The notes beneath the pieces were generated by a model. The model saw only the letters and a list, made by a program, of their open reading frames with translations. It ran no database searches and was not told where the DNA came from. A stretch of DNA of 64,000 nt, taken from CADCWK01 sp964244115 (GTDB lineage Bacteria > Chloroflexota > Chloroflexia > Thermomicrobiales > UBA6265). The position numbers were made by a program, and so were the translations under genes. This document shows, one piece after another, positions 54,161 to 63,713 of this stretch. Where the stretch lies: assembly GCA_964244115.1 (NCBI GenBank), contig CAXTHM010000007.1:13122-77121 (forward strand), in the 5' to 3' direction. Position 1 is the first letter of the stretch; each line of letters opens with the position of its first letter.

Positions 54161-55213
54161 ATGGTCGCGACCGCGTCCGATCGCCCGGAGGCTGCCGAGG
54201 CGGCGACTCCGACCCCCGTCCCGTCCACGTTCCGTCAGGTCAGCACGTTCGGCCAGCCCCGCCCGCAGGCCCTCCGCCTGCTGCTCGAGGCCGGCGTCCA
54301 CTTCGGGCACCAGTCCAAGCGCTGGAACCCGAAGATGAAGCCGTACATCTTCACCGAGCGCAACGGGATCCATATCCTCGACCTCCAGCAGACCGTCTAC
54401 CGGCTCGAGGACTCGCAGAAGTTCATCTCCGACATCACGTCGCGCGGTGGCAAGATCCTCTTCGTCGGCACGAAGAAGCAGGCGACCGACATCATCCAGC
54501 GCGAGGCCGAGCGCTCCGGGCAGTTCTTCATCAACCGGCGCTGGATGGGCGGCACGCTGACGAACTTCGTCACGATCCGCGCCCGCTTGCGCGTCCTGAA
54601 GAACCTTCAGGGCCAGCTCGAGCGCGGCGAGTTCGAGTACCTCCCGAAGCAGGAGGCCGCCAAGAAGCTGCACGAGCTCGAGAAGCTCGAGAAGAGCCTC
54701 GGCGGGATGCGCGACATGACGCAGCTCCCCGGCGCGGTCTTCATCATCGACACCAAGCGCGAGCACCTCGCGGTCGAAGAGGCTCGGCGCCTCAAGATCC
54801 CCATTATCGCGCTGACCGACTCCAACGCCGACCCGGACGACGCCGACTTCGTCATCCCGGCCAACGACGACGCCATCCGGGCGCTGCGGCTCCTCGCCGC
54901 CAGCATCTCGGACGCCGCGATCGACGGCCAGGCCCGGTTCGAGAGCCGCGGCGCCGAGCAGGCGCAGCAGGGCGAGGGCCAGCAGCGCGGCCGTCGTGGC
55001 GGCGACGCCCCGATCACGGCCGAGACCTTCGCCAGCCGACCGGCCCCGCAGAACAACGGGCAGCGCACCCGCCAGGCTCCGGCCCAGCCAGCCGCTCCCG
55101 CCGCCCAGCCCTCTGCCGCCCCGGCGCAGCCGTCGACTCCGGCCGAGGTGACCGCACCGGCCGCCGAGGCTGCGCCGGCGGCTCAGACCGCCCCGGAGCC
55201 GACCGAGTCCTAG
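54161..55213 (+). CDS. rpsB: Ribosomal protein S2
   Basis: Small-subunit ribosomal protein. The core (residues 30-260) has the S2 features LLEAGVHFGHQSKRWNPKMKPYIF, FINRRWMGGTLTNF and IPIIALTDSNADPDDADFVIPANDDA. It is 350 residues against about 230-260 in most bacteria because of an N-terminal tail and a C-terminal Ala/Pro/Gln-rich tail of some 95 residues. AGGGAGA precedes the ATG at 54161. It heads the rpsB-tsf-pyrH-frr-uppS-cdsA-dxr run. Confidence 0.95.
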   Translation: MVATASDRPEAAEAATPTPVPSTFRQVSTFGQPRPQALRLLLEAGVHFGHQSKRWNPKMKPYIFTERNGIHILDLQQTVYRLEDSQKFISDITSRGGKILFVGTKKQATDIIQREAERSGQFFINRRWMGGTLTNFVTIRARLRVLKNLQGQLERGEFEYLPKQEAAKKLHELEKLEKSLGGMRDMTQLPGAVFIIDTKREHLAVEEARRLKIPIIALTDSNADPDDADFVIPANDDAIRALRLLAASISDAAIDGQARFESRGAEQAQQGEGQQRGRRGGDAPITAETFASRPAPQNNGQRTRQAPAQPAAPAAQPSAAPAQPSTPAEVTAPAAEAAPAAQTAPEPTES

Positions 55214-55295
55214 CTCATCCAGCCCGCCGGCGCGGTCACGTCGTGGCCCGACCGGCGGCACCGACATCATCCACGAATCACGGAGGAGAGAGACG

Positions 55296-55862
55296 ATGGT
55301 CATCACGGCCGATCAGGTCAAGGCGCTGCGGGAGAAGACCGGCGCCGGCATCATGGACAGCAAGCGCGCCCTGCAGGAGACCGAGGGCGATATGGGCAAG
55401 GCCGAGTCGCTTCTCCTCGCGCAGGGGAAGGTCAAGGCTGGCACGAAGGGCGACCGCGCCGCCCTCCAGGGGCTGATCGAGCCCTACGTGCACGGCGGCC
55501 GAATCGGCGCGATCGTCGAAGTCAACTGCGAGACGGACTTCGTCGCCCGCACGCCGGACTTCAAGACCCTGGCCCACGACATCGCGATGCAGGTCGCGGC
55601 CATGAACCCGCGCTACGTCTCGTCCGCCGATGTCCCCGAGGCTGACGTCGCCGGGCTCGTGGCCGAGTTCGGCTCCCGCGAGGACGCCATGAAGGCGGTT
55701 GTCCTGCTCGACCAGACGTTCATCCGCGACAGCAAGTCGACCATCGGCGACCTCGTCAAGAACGGCATCGCCAAGCTGGGCGAGAACATCCAGATCTCCC
55801 GGTTCTCCCGGTTCGAGGTGGGGGCCGATCGCCCGGCCGCCGAGACGACCGCCGAGGCGTAG
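55296..55862 (+). CDS. tsf: Elongation factor Ts, short form
   Basis: Nucleotide exchange factor for EF-Tu. Residues 1-50 are the UBA-like N-domain (VKALREKTGAGIMDSKRALQE). The core follows with IVEVNCETDFVAR, the TDFV motif that contacts EF-Tu. At 188 residues it has a single core subdomain, as in Thermus-type EF-Ts, rather than the roughly 280 residues of the E. coli form. GGAGG lies before the ATG, 82 bases after rpsB. Confidence 0.95.
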   Translation: MVITADQVKALREKTGAGIMDSKRALQETEGDMGKAESLLLAQGKVKAGTKGDRAALQGLIEPYVHGGRIGAIVEVNCETDFVARTPDFKTLAHDIAMQVAAMNPRYVSSADVPEADVAGLVAEFGSREDAMKAVVLLDQTFIRDSKSTIGDLVKNGIAKLGENIQISRFSRFEVGADRPAAETTAEA

Positions 55863-55941
55863 ACCGAACGGGTCACAGAGCATGGGGGCGGGTGCATCGC
55901 GCAGGCGATACGCCCGTCCCCATCGTCGCGAAGGACGGTCC

Positions 55942-56673
55942 ATGACGAGCGTGTTCAGCCGTGTTCTCCTGAAGGTGAGTGGCGAGGCGCTGATGGGCAG
56001 TGCCCACTACGGGATCGACCCCAAAGTGATCGTCTCCATCGCCCGGCAGATCCAGCAGGTCGCCCGGCTGGAGACGCAGGTCGCCGTCGTCATCGGCGGC
56101 GGCAACATCTTCCGGGGGCTCTCCGCCAGCTCCCAGGGGATGGACCGGGCGACCGCCGACTACATGGGCATGGTCGCGACCGTGCTCAACGGGCTCGCCC
56201 TCCAGGACGGACTGGAGAAGGTCGGTACCCAGAGCCGGGTCATGACCGCGATCCAGATGCACGAAGTCGCCGAACCGTACATCCGCCGCCGCGCCCTGCG
56301 GCACATGGAGAAGGGCCGCGTCGTCGTCCTCGCGGCCGGGACCGGCAACCCCTACTTCACGACGGACACCGCCGCCGCGCTGCGCGCGCTGGAACTGGAC
56401 GCCGACATCCTCCTGATGGCCAAGAACGGCGTCGACGGCGTCTACTCCGACGACCCGCGCACCAACCCGGCCGCGGAGCGGTATCCTCAGATCAGCCACC
56501 AGGAGGCGCTCGAGCGCAACCTCAAGGTGATGGACGCCTCTGCCCTCGCGCTCTGCCGTGACAACAACATGCCCATCCTCGTCTTCGACATGAACGACCC
56601 GACCGCGATCGCCCGGGCGGTCGCCGGCGAGGCGGTCGGGACGATCGTCGGCGAGCACCGCGGTCGCGAGTAG
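55942..56673 (+). CDS. pyrH: Uridylate kinase
   Basis: Phosphorylates UMP to UDP; a hexameric amino-acid-kinase-fold enzyme. The 243-residue protein has LLKVSGEALMG, VIGGGNIFRG, DYMGMVATVLNGLALQD and AKNGVDGVYSDDPR, all in family positions. The ATG at 55942 has AAGGA upstream; the longer open frame would overlap tsf. It is in its usual place between tsf and frr. Confidence 0.96.
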   Translation: MTSVFSRVLLKVSGEALMGSAHYGIDPKVIVSIARQIQQVARLETQVAVVIGGGNIFRGLSASSQGMDRATADYMGMVATVLNGLALQDGLEKVGTQSRVMTAIQMHEVAEPYIRRRALRHMEKGRVVVLAAGTGNPYFTTDTAAALRALELDADILLMAKNGVDGVYSDDPRTNPAAERYPQISHQEALERNLKVMDASALALCRDNNMPILVFDMNDPTAIARAVAGEAVGTIVGEHRGRE

Positions 56674-56746
56674 CGGCGCTCCACACGCAGGCCCGGGACG
56701 ACGTGTGATCCCGGCCTCTCCACCCCGACCAGGCAAGGAGCTACCG

Positions 56747-57304
56747 ATGCTCAAGGACGTGCTCACGGACGCTGATTCACGGATGAACAAGGCCCTCGAC
56801 GCCCTGAAGCGCGACCTCGACGGGGTCCGGACCGGTCGCGCCTCGCCGGCGCTGGTCGACCGGATCACGATCGAGTCGTACGGCACGACCATGCCGCTCA
56901 ACCAGGTCGCCGGCATCTCGGTCCCCGAGTCGCGGATGTTGGTCATCCAGCCGTGGGACAAGGGCACGCTGACGGCGATCGAGAAGGCGATCCAGCGCTC
57001 GGACCTGGGGCTCAACCCGAACAACGATGGCGCCACGATCCGGATCAACCTGCCGCCCCTGACCGAAGAGCGACGCAAGCAGTTGGTCAAGATCGTCCAC
57101 AGCAACGTCGAGGACTCCAAGGTCGCCATCCGCAACGTCCGCCGCGACGGCATGAGCACCCTCAAGGAACTCAGCGACGAGGGCGAGATCGGTGAGGACG
57201 ACCGCACCCGCGGGAGTTCGCAGCTCGACGATGTCACCAAGCGTCACGTCGAGGAGGCTGATAAGATCGGGAAGGCCAAGGAGCAGGAAATCCTCGAGTT
57301 CTAG
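56747..57304 (+). CDS. frr: Ribosome recycling factor
   Basis: Splits post-termination ribosomes together with EF-G. The 185-residue length is canonical, with RTGRASPALVDRI, YGTTMPLNQVAGISVPE, LGLNPNNDGATIRINLPPLTEERRK and the RNVRRDGM hinge region. The ATG at 56747 has AAGGAG six bases upstream, in preference to the longer frame. Confidence 0.96.
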   Translation: MLKDVLTDADSRMNKALDALKRDLDGVRTGRASPALVDRITIESYGTTMPLNQVAGISVPESRMLVIQPWDKGTLTAIEKAIQRSDLGLNPNNDGATIRINLPPLTEERRKQLVKIVHSNVEDSKVAIRNVRRDGMSTLKELSDEGEIGEDDRTRGSSQLDDVTKRHVEEADKIGKAKEQEILEF

Positions 57305-57423
57305 GAAACTCCAGGTTCCGCCTGTCACCGGCTGTCCCCGATCCGGATCGCGGTCGGTTCCTTCCCCGTCTCCATGTTCCTGCTCATCGTCCGTCCCGGA
57401 CGATCGTCGTAACGGATAGACCG

Positions 57424-58251
57424 ATGGCCAGTTCGGACAAGACACACTACGTTTCCAATCACAGCGAACCGTCTCACCACGCCCAGGCGGAGACGCCGGG
57501 GTGGGCGCACCTCGTCACGCCCGCTCCGGTCCAGACGCACAGCGCCGCGCCGCGCCATATCGCGATGATCATGGACGGCAACGGGCGCTGGGCCGCCGAG
57601 CGCGGCCTGCCGCGTCTGACCGGTCACGAGCGCGGGACCGAGAACATCCGCCGGATCACGACCGCCGCCGCCGAGGCTGGCGTGGGCTACCTGACCCTCT
57701 GGGCCTTCTCGACCGAGAACTGGCGCCGGCCGCGCGAGGAGGTCGAGGGCATCATCCGCATCCTCGGGATGTGCCTGATCCGCGATGTCGATGAACTCCA
57801 CCGCCAGGGCGTCCAGCTTCGGCACATCGGCAGCCTCGACGGCCTCCCGCCGGAGTTGCGTCAGCACGTCCTGGCGGCGATCGACCTGACGAGCGCCAAC
57901 GACCGGATCGTCCTGACCCTCGCGTTCAACTACGGCGGCCGGCAGGAAGTCCTGCAGGCCGTCCGGGAGATCGTCGCCTCGGGAATAGCGCCGGAGGACG
58001 TCACCGAAGAGGTGATCTCGGCGTACCTCTACACCCGTGGGATGCCGGACCCAGACCTCATCATCCGCACCTCCGGTGAGCACCGGACGAGCAACTTCAT
58101 GGTCTGGCAGGGCGCCTACGCCGAGCTTTTCTTCACACCGGTCTACTGGCCGGACTTCGGTCCCGATCACCTGCGGGCGGCGGTGGACGACTTCGCGCAG
58201 CGGGAGCGGCGCTTCGGCCACGTCGCGGCCGTCGTCGCACCACCGACCTAG
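57424..58251 (+). CDS. uppS: Isoprenyl (undecaprenyl) diphosphate synthase
   Basis: A cis-prenyltransferase making the lipid carrier for cell-wall synthesis. HIAMIMDGNGRWA has the catalytic Asp, with GHERGTENIRR, TLWAFSTENWRRP and RTSGEHRTSNFMVWQGAYAELFF completing the family. The last motif has His-Arg-Thr-Ser where most have Gln-Arg-Leu-Ser. A non-conserved N-terminal extension of about 45 residues precedes the core. It is 275 residues, with cdsA ten bases downstream. Confidence 0.94.
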   Translation: MASSDKTHYVSNHSEPSHHAQAETPGWAHLVTPAPVQTHSAAPRHIAMIMDGNGRWAAERGLPRLTGHERGTENIRRITTAAAEAGVGYLTLWAFSTENWRRPREEVEGIIRILGMCLIRDVDELHRQGVQLRHIGSLDGLPPELRQHVLAAIDLTSANDRIVLTLAFNYGGRQEVLQAVREIVASGIAPEDVTEEVISAYLYTRGMPDPDLIIRTSGEHRTSNFMVWQGAYAELFFTPVYWPDFGPDHLRAAVDDFAQRERRFGHVAAVVAPPT

Positions 58252-58261
58252 TGGGGTTGCC

Positions 58262-59167
58262 GTGAGTGAACGCCTGATGAGTTCGATCGGCGTCGTCGCC
58301 GTCGGTCTCGTCGCCCTGCTGCTCGGCGGTCCGGTCTACGTCGCGGTGATGCTCGTCATCGGGCTGATCGCCTACCACGAGTTCCGCCGGCTCGCGCTCG
58401 GCATCGGCCTGACGGCGTCGTCGCTGGGCTACGGGATCATCGTCGCCGCGGCGCTGGCTGGCTACCTCGACAACCGGTCGGTCATGTTCGGCGTCGTGAC
58501 GTTCGCCGCGCTGGTCCCGATCACGGTCGGCGTGCTCCGGGCCGGCCGTACCCCGATCTCGACCGGACGCGAATCGCTGGCATCCCCGGTCGGACTCGGC
58601 GCGTGGGCCGCCACGACCTGCGGCTCGCTGTTCATCGGCATCCCGACGATGCTGGCGACCAGCCTGCGGGAGCGATCCAGTGGGGGCGAGGCCCCGTGGC
58701 TGGACACGCTCGCCAACACGCTGGCCCTCGGCTGGGACGGCCGACCGACCGGCCTCGGCTGGGTCTTCACGTTCACCCTGATCGGCTGGTTCAGCGACAG
58801 CGGCGCCTACCTGATCGGCCGGCGGTGGGGCCGCCGCCTGCTGGCCCCGACGGTCAGCCCGAAGAAGACCGTCGAGGGGGCCGTCGGCGGTCTCATCGGC
58901 GCCGCCCTCGCCGCGACGATCGGCATCGCGCTGTTCGAGCTCGACTGCCCCCCACTCCTCGGCATCGTGATCGGGATCGCGCTGGGTGCCATCGGGATGC
59001 TCGGCGACCTCGGGGAGTCGCTGATCAAGCGCCAGGCGGGCGTCAAGGACAGCGGCACGCTGATCCCCGGTCACGGTGGCATCCTCGATCGCTTCGACGC
59101 GATGTACGTCATCCTCGCGGCTGGCTGGTTCGTGGTCGAGTTCGTGGCGTGGCTGGGCGATCGCTAG
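58262..59167 (+). CDS. cdsA: Phosphatidate cytidylyltransferase
   Basis: Makes CDP-diacylglycerol for phospholipid synthesis. The 301-residue protein has six or more membrane helices and the diagnostic C-terminal signature: SPKKTVEGAVGG, GDLGESLIKRQAG and VKDSGTLIPGHGGILDRFDA. GTG at 58262 lies ten bases after the uppS stop; the longer frame overlaps uppS. Confidence 0.95.
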   Translation: MSERLMSSIGVVAVGLVALLLGGPVYVAVMLVIGLIAYHEFRRLALGIGLTASSLGYGIIVAAALAGYLDNRSVMFGVVTFAALVPITVGVLRAGRTPISTGRESLASPVGLGAWAATTCGSLFIGIPTMLATSLRERSSGGEAPWLDTLANTLALGWDGRPTGLGWVFTFTLIGWFSDSGAYLIGRRWGRRLLAPTVSPKKTVEGAVGGLIGAALAATIGIALFELDCPPLLGIVIGIALGAIGMLGDLGESLIKRQAGVKDSGTLIPGHGGILDRFDAMYVILAAGWFVVEFVAWLGDR

Positions 59168-59211
59168 GCCGGCGTCGGGACGAGATAGTGTCGTCCCCAA
59201 GGAGTCCCATC

Positions 59212-60462
59212 ATGGCGACGCGTCACGTTCATCCGCGCCCCGCTCCGATCGTGCCGCTCGGAAGTCGACGCCAGCCCATCGACGAGCCGCGGTCGACGAC
59301 CCATCCGACCCGTCCGACGCGGGTGGCGGTGATCGGCTCGACAGGCTCGGTCGGCGTCCAGGCGCTCGACGTGCTGGCGCGGATGCCGGGCCGGTTCACG
59401 GTCAGCGCCCTCGTCGCCCATAGCCGGCTGGCGGACCTGAATGAGCAGATCCGGACGCATCGACCCGCAGTGGTCGGGATCGATGTCGGTCGGGAAGGGA
59501 TCGAGCCGGGCGCAAGCGGCCCGGTCGAGATCATGTCGTCGGCGGAGGCGATGATGGCCGCCGCGACGGACTCGGACACCGACATCCTGATCGTCGCGTC
59601 CTCCGGGCACGCCGCGATCGAGCCGACGCTGGCCGCCCTCCGGGCTGGCAAGATCGTCGCCCTGGCCAACAAGGAGGCGATCGTCTGCGCCGGACCGCTG
59701 GTCGTCGCGGCGGTACGGGAGGGCAACGGCGAGGTCCGGCCGGTCGACAGCGAGCACAACGCCATCTGGCAGAGCCTCGGGCAGAGCGACGGGCGCGACA
59801 TCCGCCGGCTGATCCTGACGGCGTCGGGCGGCCCCTTCCGGACATCGACCCTCGCCGAGATGCAGAGCGTCACCGTCGCGCAGGCGCTGGCTCACCCGAC
59901 CTGGACGATGGGCGGCAAGATCACGATCGACTCGGCCACGCTGGTCAACAAGGGACTCGAACTGATCGAGGCGCGCTGGCTGTTCGGCGTCGAGCCGGAG
60001 CAGCTCGACGTCGTGGTGCATCCCGAGAGCATCATCCACTCGCTCGTCGAGTTCAGCGACGCCAGCCAGATCGCGCAGCTCTCCCTCCCGGACATGCGCC
60101 TGCCGATCCAGTTCGCCCTCACCTACCCGGACCACCTCGCGTCGCCGTGCCGGACGCTCTCGCTGGCGGATGTCGGTCAGCTCACCTTCGAGCGCCCGGA
60201 CAGCGAGCGGTTCCCCGCCCTGCGGCTGGCGATGGACACGATGCGAGCCGGCGACACCTTCCCGACGGTCCTGAGTGCGGTCGATGAGGTGGCGGTCCAC
60301 GCCTTCCTGGCCGGCCGGCTATCGTTCATGGGCATCACCGACGCCATCTCCGCCATCCTGGATCGGCATCAGCCGGTCGGCGGATTGACCATCGAGTCGA
60401 TCCACGCGGCCGACACCTGGGCTCGCCGCGAGGCCGAAGCCTGGATCGGATCGCGAGACTAG
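59212..60462 (+). CDS. dxr: 1-deoxy-D-xylulose 5-phosphate reductoisomerase
   Basis: Second enzyme of the MEP isoprenoid pathway, supplying precursors to UppS upstream. The 416 residues include VIGSTGSVGVQALDV, ALANKEAIVCAG, PVDSEHNAIWQ (metal-ligand region), TASGGPFR and HPTWTMGGKITIDSATLVNKGLELIEA. An N-terminal extension of about 35 residues is not conserved. AAGGAG lies seven bases before the ATG at 59212. It is the last gene of the run and converges with comF 13 bases further on. Confidence 0.96.
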   Translation: MATRHVHPRPAPIVPLGSRRQPIDEPRSTTHPTRPTRVAVIGSTGSVGVQALDVLARMPGRFTVSALVAHSRLADLNEQIRTHRPAVVGIDVGREGIEPGASGPVEIMSSAEAMMAAATDSDTDILIVASSGHAAIEPTLAALRAGKIVALANKEAIVCAGPLVVAAVREGNGEVRPVDSEHNAIWQSLGQSDGRDIRRLILTASGGPFRTSTLAEMQSVTVAQALAHPTWTMGGKITIDSATLVNKGLELIEARWLFGVEPEQLDVVVHPESIIHSLVEFSDASQIAQLSLPDMRLPIQFALTYPDHLASPCRTLSLADVGQLTFERPDSERFPALRLAMDTMRAGDTFPTVLSAVDEVAVHAFLAGRLSFMGITDAISAILDRHQPVGGLTIESIHAADTWARREAEAWIGSRD

Positions 60463-60475
60463 CCGTGCTCGACGG

Positions 60476-61207
60476 TCAGGCCCAGGTCCCCGGCGTCCAG
60501 GACGCCCTGCTCAGCGTCACGACCGCGACGGCGGCCGCTCCGGCGTCCCGTAGCACCGTGGCGCAGGCCGCCACTGTCGACCCGGTCGTCATGACGTCGT
60601 CGATCAGGACGATGGGACGACCGGCGACGAGCCCGATGTCCGCCGCGAACGCCCCCACGACGTTGGCGGCTCGCTCTTCGCCGCTCAGTCCGACCTGCTG
60701 GGCAGTCGCGCGGACCCGGCGAACGGCCTCCGGAGCGAGGTTCTCCTGCCAGGGCCCGACGGCGGCGCGAGCGACGAGCAGCGACTGGTTGTACCCGCGC
60801 TGGCGCTGACGCCTCGGGTGCAGCGGGACCGGCACGATCAGGGCCTGCGGCTCCTCCGCCATCACCCCCGCCAGGAGCGGCGCCATCGCCTCGCCCAGAT
60901 GTCTCGCCCGGGATGACTCACCGCCGTACTTGAGCCCGTGGATCGCGTCGGCGAGCCAGCCGGCGTGGGGACCAACCGACCGGGCTAGGGCGATCACCGG
61001 CGAGAGGGATGGGCATTCGCACGTCCGCGCGCCACATCGTTCGCACCACGGCTCCCGAGCGAGCGGGAGGTCGCGGCGGCAATGGGCGCAGACCCAGGCA
61101 CCCCGCTCCCGGCAACCGGCACAGACGCGGGGCCAGATCAGATCGGGCAGGCCGCCGAGGGCCGACCGCAGGATCGGTGTCAGTCGCATCATACCGGTCG
61201 ATGTCAC
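60476..61207 (-). CDS. comF: ComF family phosphoribosyltransferase-like protein
   Basis: A 243-residue protein of the ComF/GntX family, associated with DNA uptake and repair in some bacteria. The N-terminus carries Cys pairs typical of a zinc ribbon (CAGC, CAHC, CERC and CEC). PVPLHPRRQRQRGYNQSLLVAR and the PRPP-like loop VLIDDVMTTGSTV complete the phosphoribosyltransferase fold. No other competence gene is nearby. It is divergent from the DNA polymerase gene, with 145 bases between. Confidence 0.9.
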   Translation of the reverse strand: MTSTGMMRLTPILRSALGGLPDLIWPRVCAGCRERGAWVCAHCRRDLPLAREPWCERCGARTCECPSLSPVIALARSVGPHAGWLADAIHGLKYGGESSRARHLGEAMAPLLAGVMAEEPQALIVPVPLHPRRQRQRGYNQSLLVARAAVGPWQENLAPEAVRRVRATAQQVGLSGEERAANVVGAFAADIGLVAGRPIVLIDDVMTTGSTVAACATVLRDAGAAAVAVVTLSRASWTPGTWA

Positions 61208-61343
61208 CGACCGCTCCTGGGTCTCACTCGCGGCTCACCGGGCCGTTCACGACACGATCGTCAGGGTCCGTTCGATCGTCTGACAGCGGAGCGATGCTCC
61301 GTTCCGCTACGGGCCTTTCCGCTCCCGCTCAGTGCATGGCCGG

Positions 61344-61349
61344 TATACT
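61344..61349 (+). promoter_or_regulatory. Promoter -10 at the polB start, possibly leaderless
   Basis: TATACT ends only three bases before the first in-frame ATG (61353) of the polymerase. With the usual 6-7 base spacing, transcription would start at 61355-61356, on the second ATG. No ribosome-binding site is visible. The -35 is weak. Confidence 0.45.
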
Positions 61350-61352
61350 TGC

Positions 61353-63605
61353 ATGATGACGATCCCGATGACAATCCCCGATGACAGCGAGCACTCCTCC
61401 GACGATATCCGGCGTGAGCGGCTGCTCTACGGTCACGATCCCCTCCCCCGGGTCGTCAGTGTCGAGCGCGCCGGCGAGGACCGGATGGTGCTGTACCGGG
61501 TCGACGCCGATGGCAACCGGACGGCGGAGTTCGACCGGTTCCGGCCCTGGCTGCTCGCCACGCGGGCCGAACCCTGGGCCGCGATCCGGCCGGAACCGAC
61601 GATCACTCGACTGGCCGGCGACCACGATTACCGATACCTCGTCGAGTTCGACACCTGGCGCGTCCACCGCGACGCCGTCCAGGCCGCCAAGCGCACGAGT
61701 GAGCCCTATTTCCGGATGCGGTCCGCGGTCGAGCAATACCTCGTCCTCTCCGGCCGGACCCTCTTTCGGGAGATGGATTACTCCGACCTGCGGCGTGTGC
61801 AGATCGACATCGAGACGCTCGGCCTCGATCCGACGGTCGAGGACGCCGCCGTGATCGCGGTCGTCGTCCGGACGAGCGACGGCGATGAGGCCTTCCTGAT
61901 CAACGAGGGGTCGGAGCAGAACCTGCTCGATCGCCTGTCGGCCTGGATCCTGAGCCATGACCCGGACGTCATCGAGGGGCATAACGTCTTTAACTTCGAC
62001 CTGCCGTATCTGGCGAAGCGGGCCGAGCGGGCTGGGACAGCGCTGAACTGGGGACGCAACGGCTCCCCGATCCTCATCCTGGAGGGGACGTCGCGGTTCA
62101 AGGTCGCGGCGCTCAGCCTGCCGTTCACCTACGTCCACGTCCATGGACGGCATATCGTCGACACCTACCAGCAGATCCAGCGGTATGACATCGGCGGCAA
62201 GCTGAGTAGTTATGCCCTCAAGAAGGTCATGGCCGCTCTGTATCCCGAGCAGGAGCGCGAGATCATCCCCGGCGAGGATATCCGCGGCGTCTGGGAGCGC
62301 GGCGAGATCGCGCGGCTCGAGGCCTACAACCTCGCCGACGCACGGGATGTCGATACCCTCTCCCGACTGACCATGCCGACCGAGTTCTATCAGACTCAGA
62401 TCGTTCCCCGCTCGTTCCAGAGCGTCGCGACTGGCGGCACCGGCGAGAAGATCAACGACCTGATGGTCCGGGCCTACCTCGCCGATCGACACAGCGTCCC
62501 GAAAGCTGCCGCCGCGATCCCCTACCCGGGCGGTCACGCCGAGCTGATCCGGAGCGGGGCGTTCTCGCCGGTCGTGAAGTGCGATGTCGAGAGCCTGTAT
62601 CCGTCGATCATGCTGACCAACGACATCGCCTCGAAGCGGGACAACCTCAACGCCGCGCTCCCCATGCTGCGGGAACTGACCGAACGACGACTGGCCGCCA
62701 AGGCCCGGGTCCGGACCGCCGCACCGGAGGAGCGAAGTATCTGGGACGGTCTTCAGGGCAGCTTCAAGGTGCTGATCAACTCGTTCTACGGCTATCTGGG
62801 CTACGGCGGCGGCCTCTTCAACGACTTCGACGCCGCCACGAAGGTCACGCTTGAGGGTCAGGACATCATCAAGCGAGTCGTGGAAACGCTGGAGGCGACC
62901 GGGGCGATCCCGATCGAGGTCGATACCGACGGGGTCTACTTCGTCCCTCCGCCTTCCGTCCGCGGCGAGGACGCCGAGGCCCGCTATGTCGCGGAACTCG
63001 GCCTGGCACTTCCGGGAGGCATTCGCCTGGCCCATGACGGTTCCTACCATGGGATGCTCTCGCTCAAGCTGAAGAACTACGTCTTGCTGGAACGGGACGG
63101 CTCGCTGACGATGCGCGGCTCATCGCTCCGCAGCCGGCAACTGGAGCGGTGCTTCCGGGACTTCCTGCAGGACGCCGCCGCCGCCTTCATGAAGCGGGAC
63201 GACGAGGACGTCCGGGTCAGGTACTTCACGCTCGCCGAACGCATCCGGGAGCGCGAGCTACCCGTCACCGCCTTTAGCCAGTGGCGCATGCTGAACAGCG
63301 AGACCATCGCTAAGGCCCCACGTCTTCGGCGCCTCCTCGAAGACCATAAGGTCTCGGTACGAACCGGCGAACGAGTGGAGATCTACGAGCGGCAGGACGG
63401 GTCGCTGGGACTCACGGAGCAGTATGCGAACGACGAGAGCACGATCTACCTGCTCCGCCGGCTCCGTGATACCGCTGAACGATTTCGCCCCCTCTTCCCC
63501 GACGCTCGCACCTTCGATGCGTTCTTCCCTGCGATCTCACCACGGACCGACATCGAGGCCGCCAAGGTCCAGGAGGCGGCGCAACAGCTCTCGATGTTCG
63601 GCTGA
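61353..63605 (+). CDS. Family-B DNA polymerase
   Basis: A DNA polymerase of the Pol II/archaeal B class, 750 residues. The exonuclease domain has VQIDIETLG (Exo I), EGHNVFNFDLPYL (Exo II) and a YNLADARDV region (Exo III). The polymerase domain has motif A KCDVESLYPSIM, motif B FKVLINSFYGYLG and motif C IEVDTDGVYF with both catalytic Asp; the usual YGDTDS is VDTDGV. The chain ends QQLSMFG, fitting the bacterial sliding-clamp-binding consensus QL(S/D)LF. The start at 61353 or 61356 follows the -10 directly. It is probably a repair or translesion polymerase acting with the clamp. Confidence 0.93.
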   Translation: MMTIPMTIPDDSEHSSDDIRRERLLYGHDPLPRVVSVERAGEDRMVLYRVDADGNRTAEFDRFRPWLLATRAEPWAAIRPEPTITRLAGDHDYRYLVEFDTWRVHRDAVQAAKRTSEPYFRMRSAVEQYLVLSGRTLFREMDYSDLRRVQIDIETLGLDPTVEDAAVIAVVVRTSDGDEAFLINEGSEQNLLDRLSAWILSHDPDVIEGHNVFNFDLPYLAKRAERAGTALNWGRNGSPILILEGTSRFKVAALSLPFTYVHVHGRHIVDTYQQIQRYDIGGKLSSYALKKVMAALYPEQEREIIPGEDIRGVWERGEIARLEAYNLADARDVDTLSRLTMPTEFYQTQIVPRSFQSVATGGTGEKINDLMVRAYLADRHSVPKAAAAIPYPGGHAELIRSGAFSPVVKCDVESLYPSIMLTNDIASKRDNLNAALPMLRELTERRLAAKARVRTAAPEERSIWDGLQGSFKVLINSFYGYLGYGGGLFNDFDAATKVTLEGQDIIKRVVETLEATGAIPIEVDTDGVYFVPPPSVRGEDAEARYVAELGLALPGGIRLAHDGSYHGMLSLKLKNYVLLERDGSLTMRGSSLRSRQLERCFRDFLQDAAAAFMKRDDEDVRVRYFTLAERIRERELPVTAFSQWRMLNSETIAKAPRLRRLLEDHKVSVRTGERVEIYERQDGSLGLTEQYANDESTIYLLRRLRDTAERFRPLFPDARTFDAFFPAISPRTDIEAAKVQEAAQQLSMFG

Positions 63606-63662
63606 ACCGATTGGCTCGCCGGGTGGGAGGATGATCCCCGATGCAGAGATCTCGATGAACGC

Positions 63663-63700
63663 AAAGAGCCCGTCTCTCGATTGCGAGAGACGGGCTCTTT
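63663..63700. terminator. Bidirectional terminator, polB and rRNA operon
   Basis: A 17-bp perfect stem (63663-63679 with 63684-63700) with loop ATTG; the stem ends in TTT on either strand. It ends the polymerase gene (stop 63605) from one side and the 5S/tRNA transcript from the other. Confidence 0.8.
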
Positions 63701-63713
63701 ATCCTGTGTGTTG

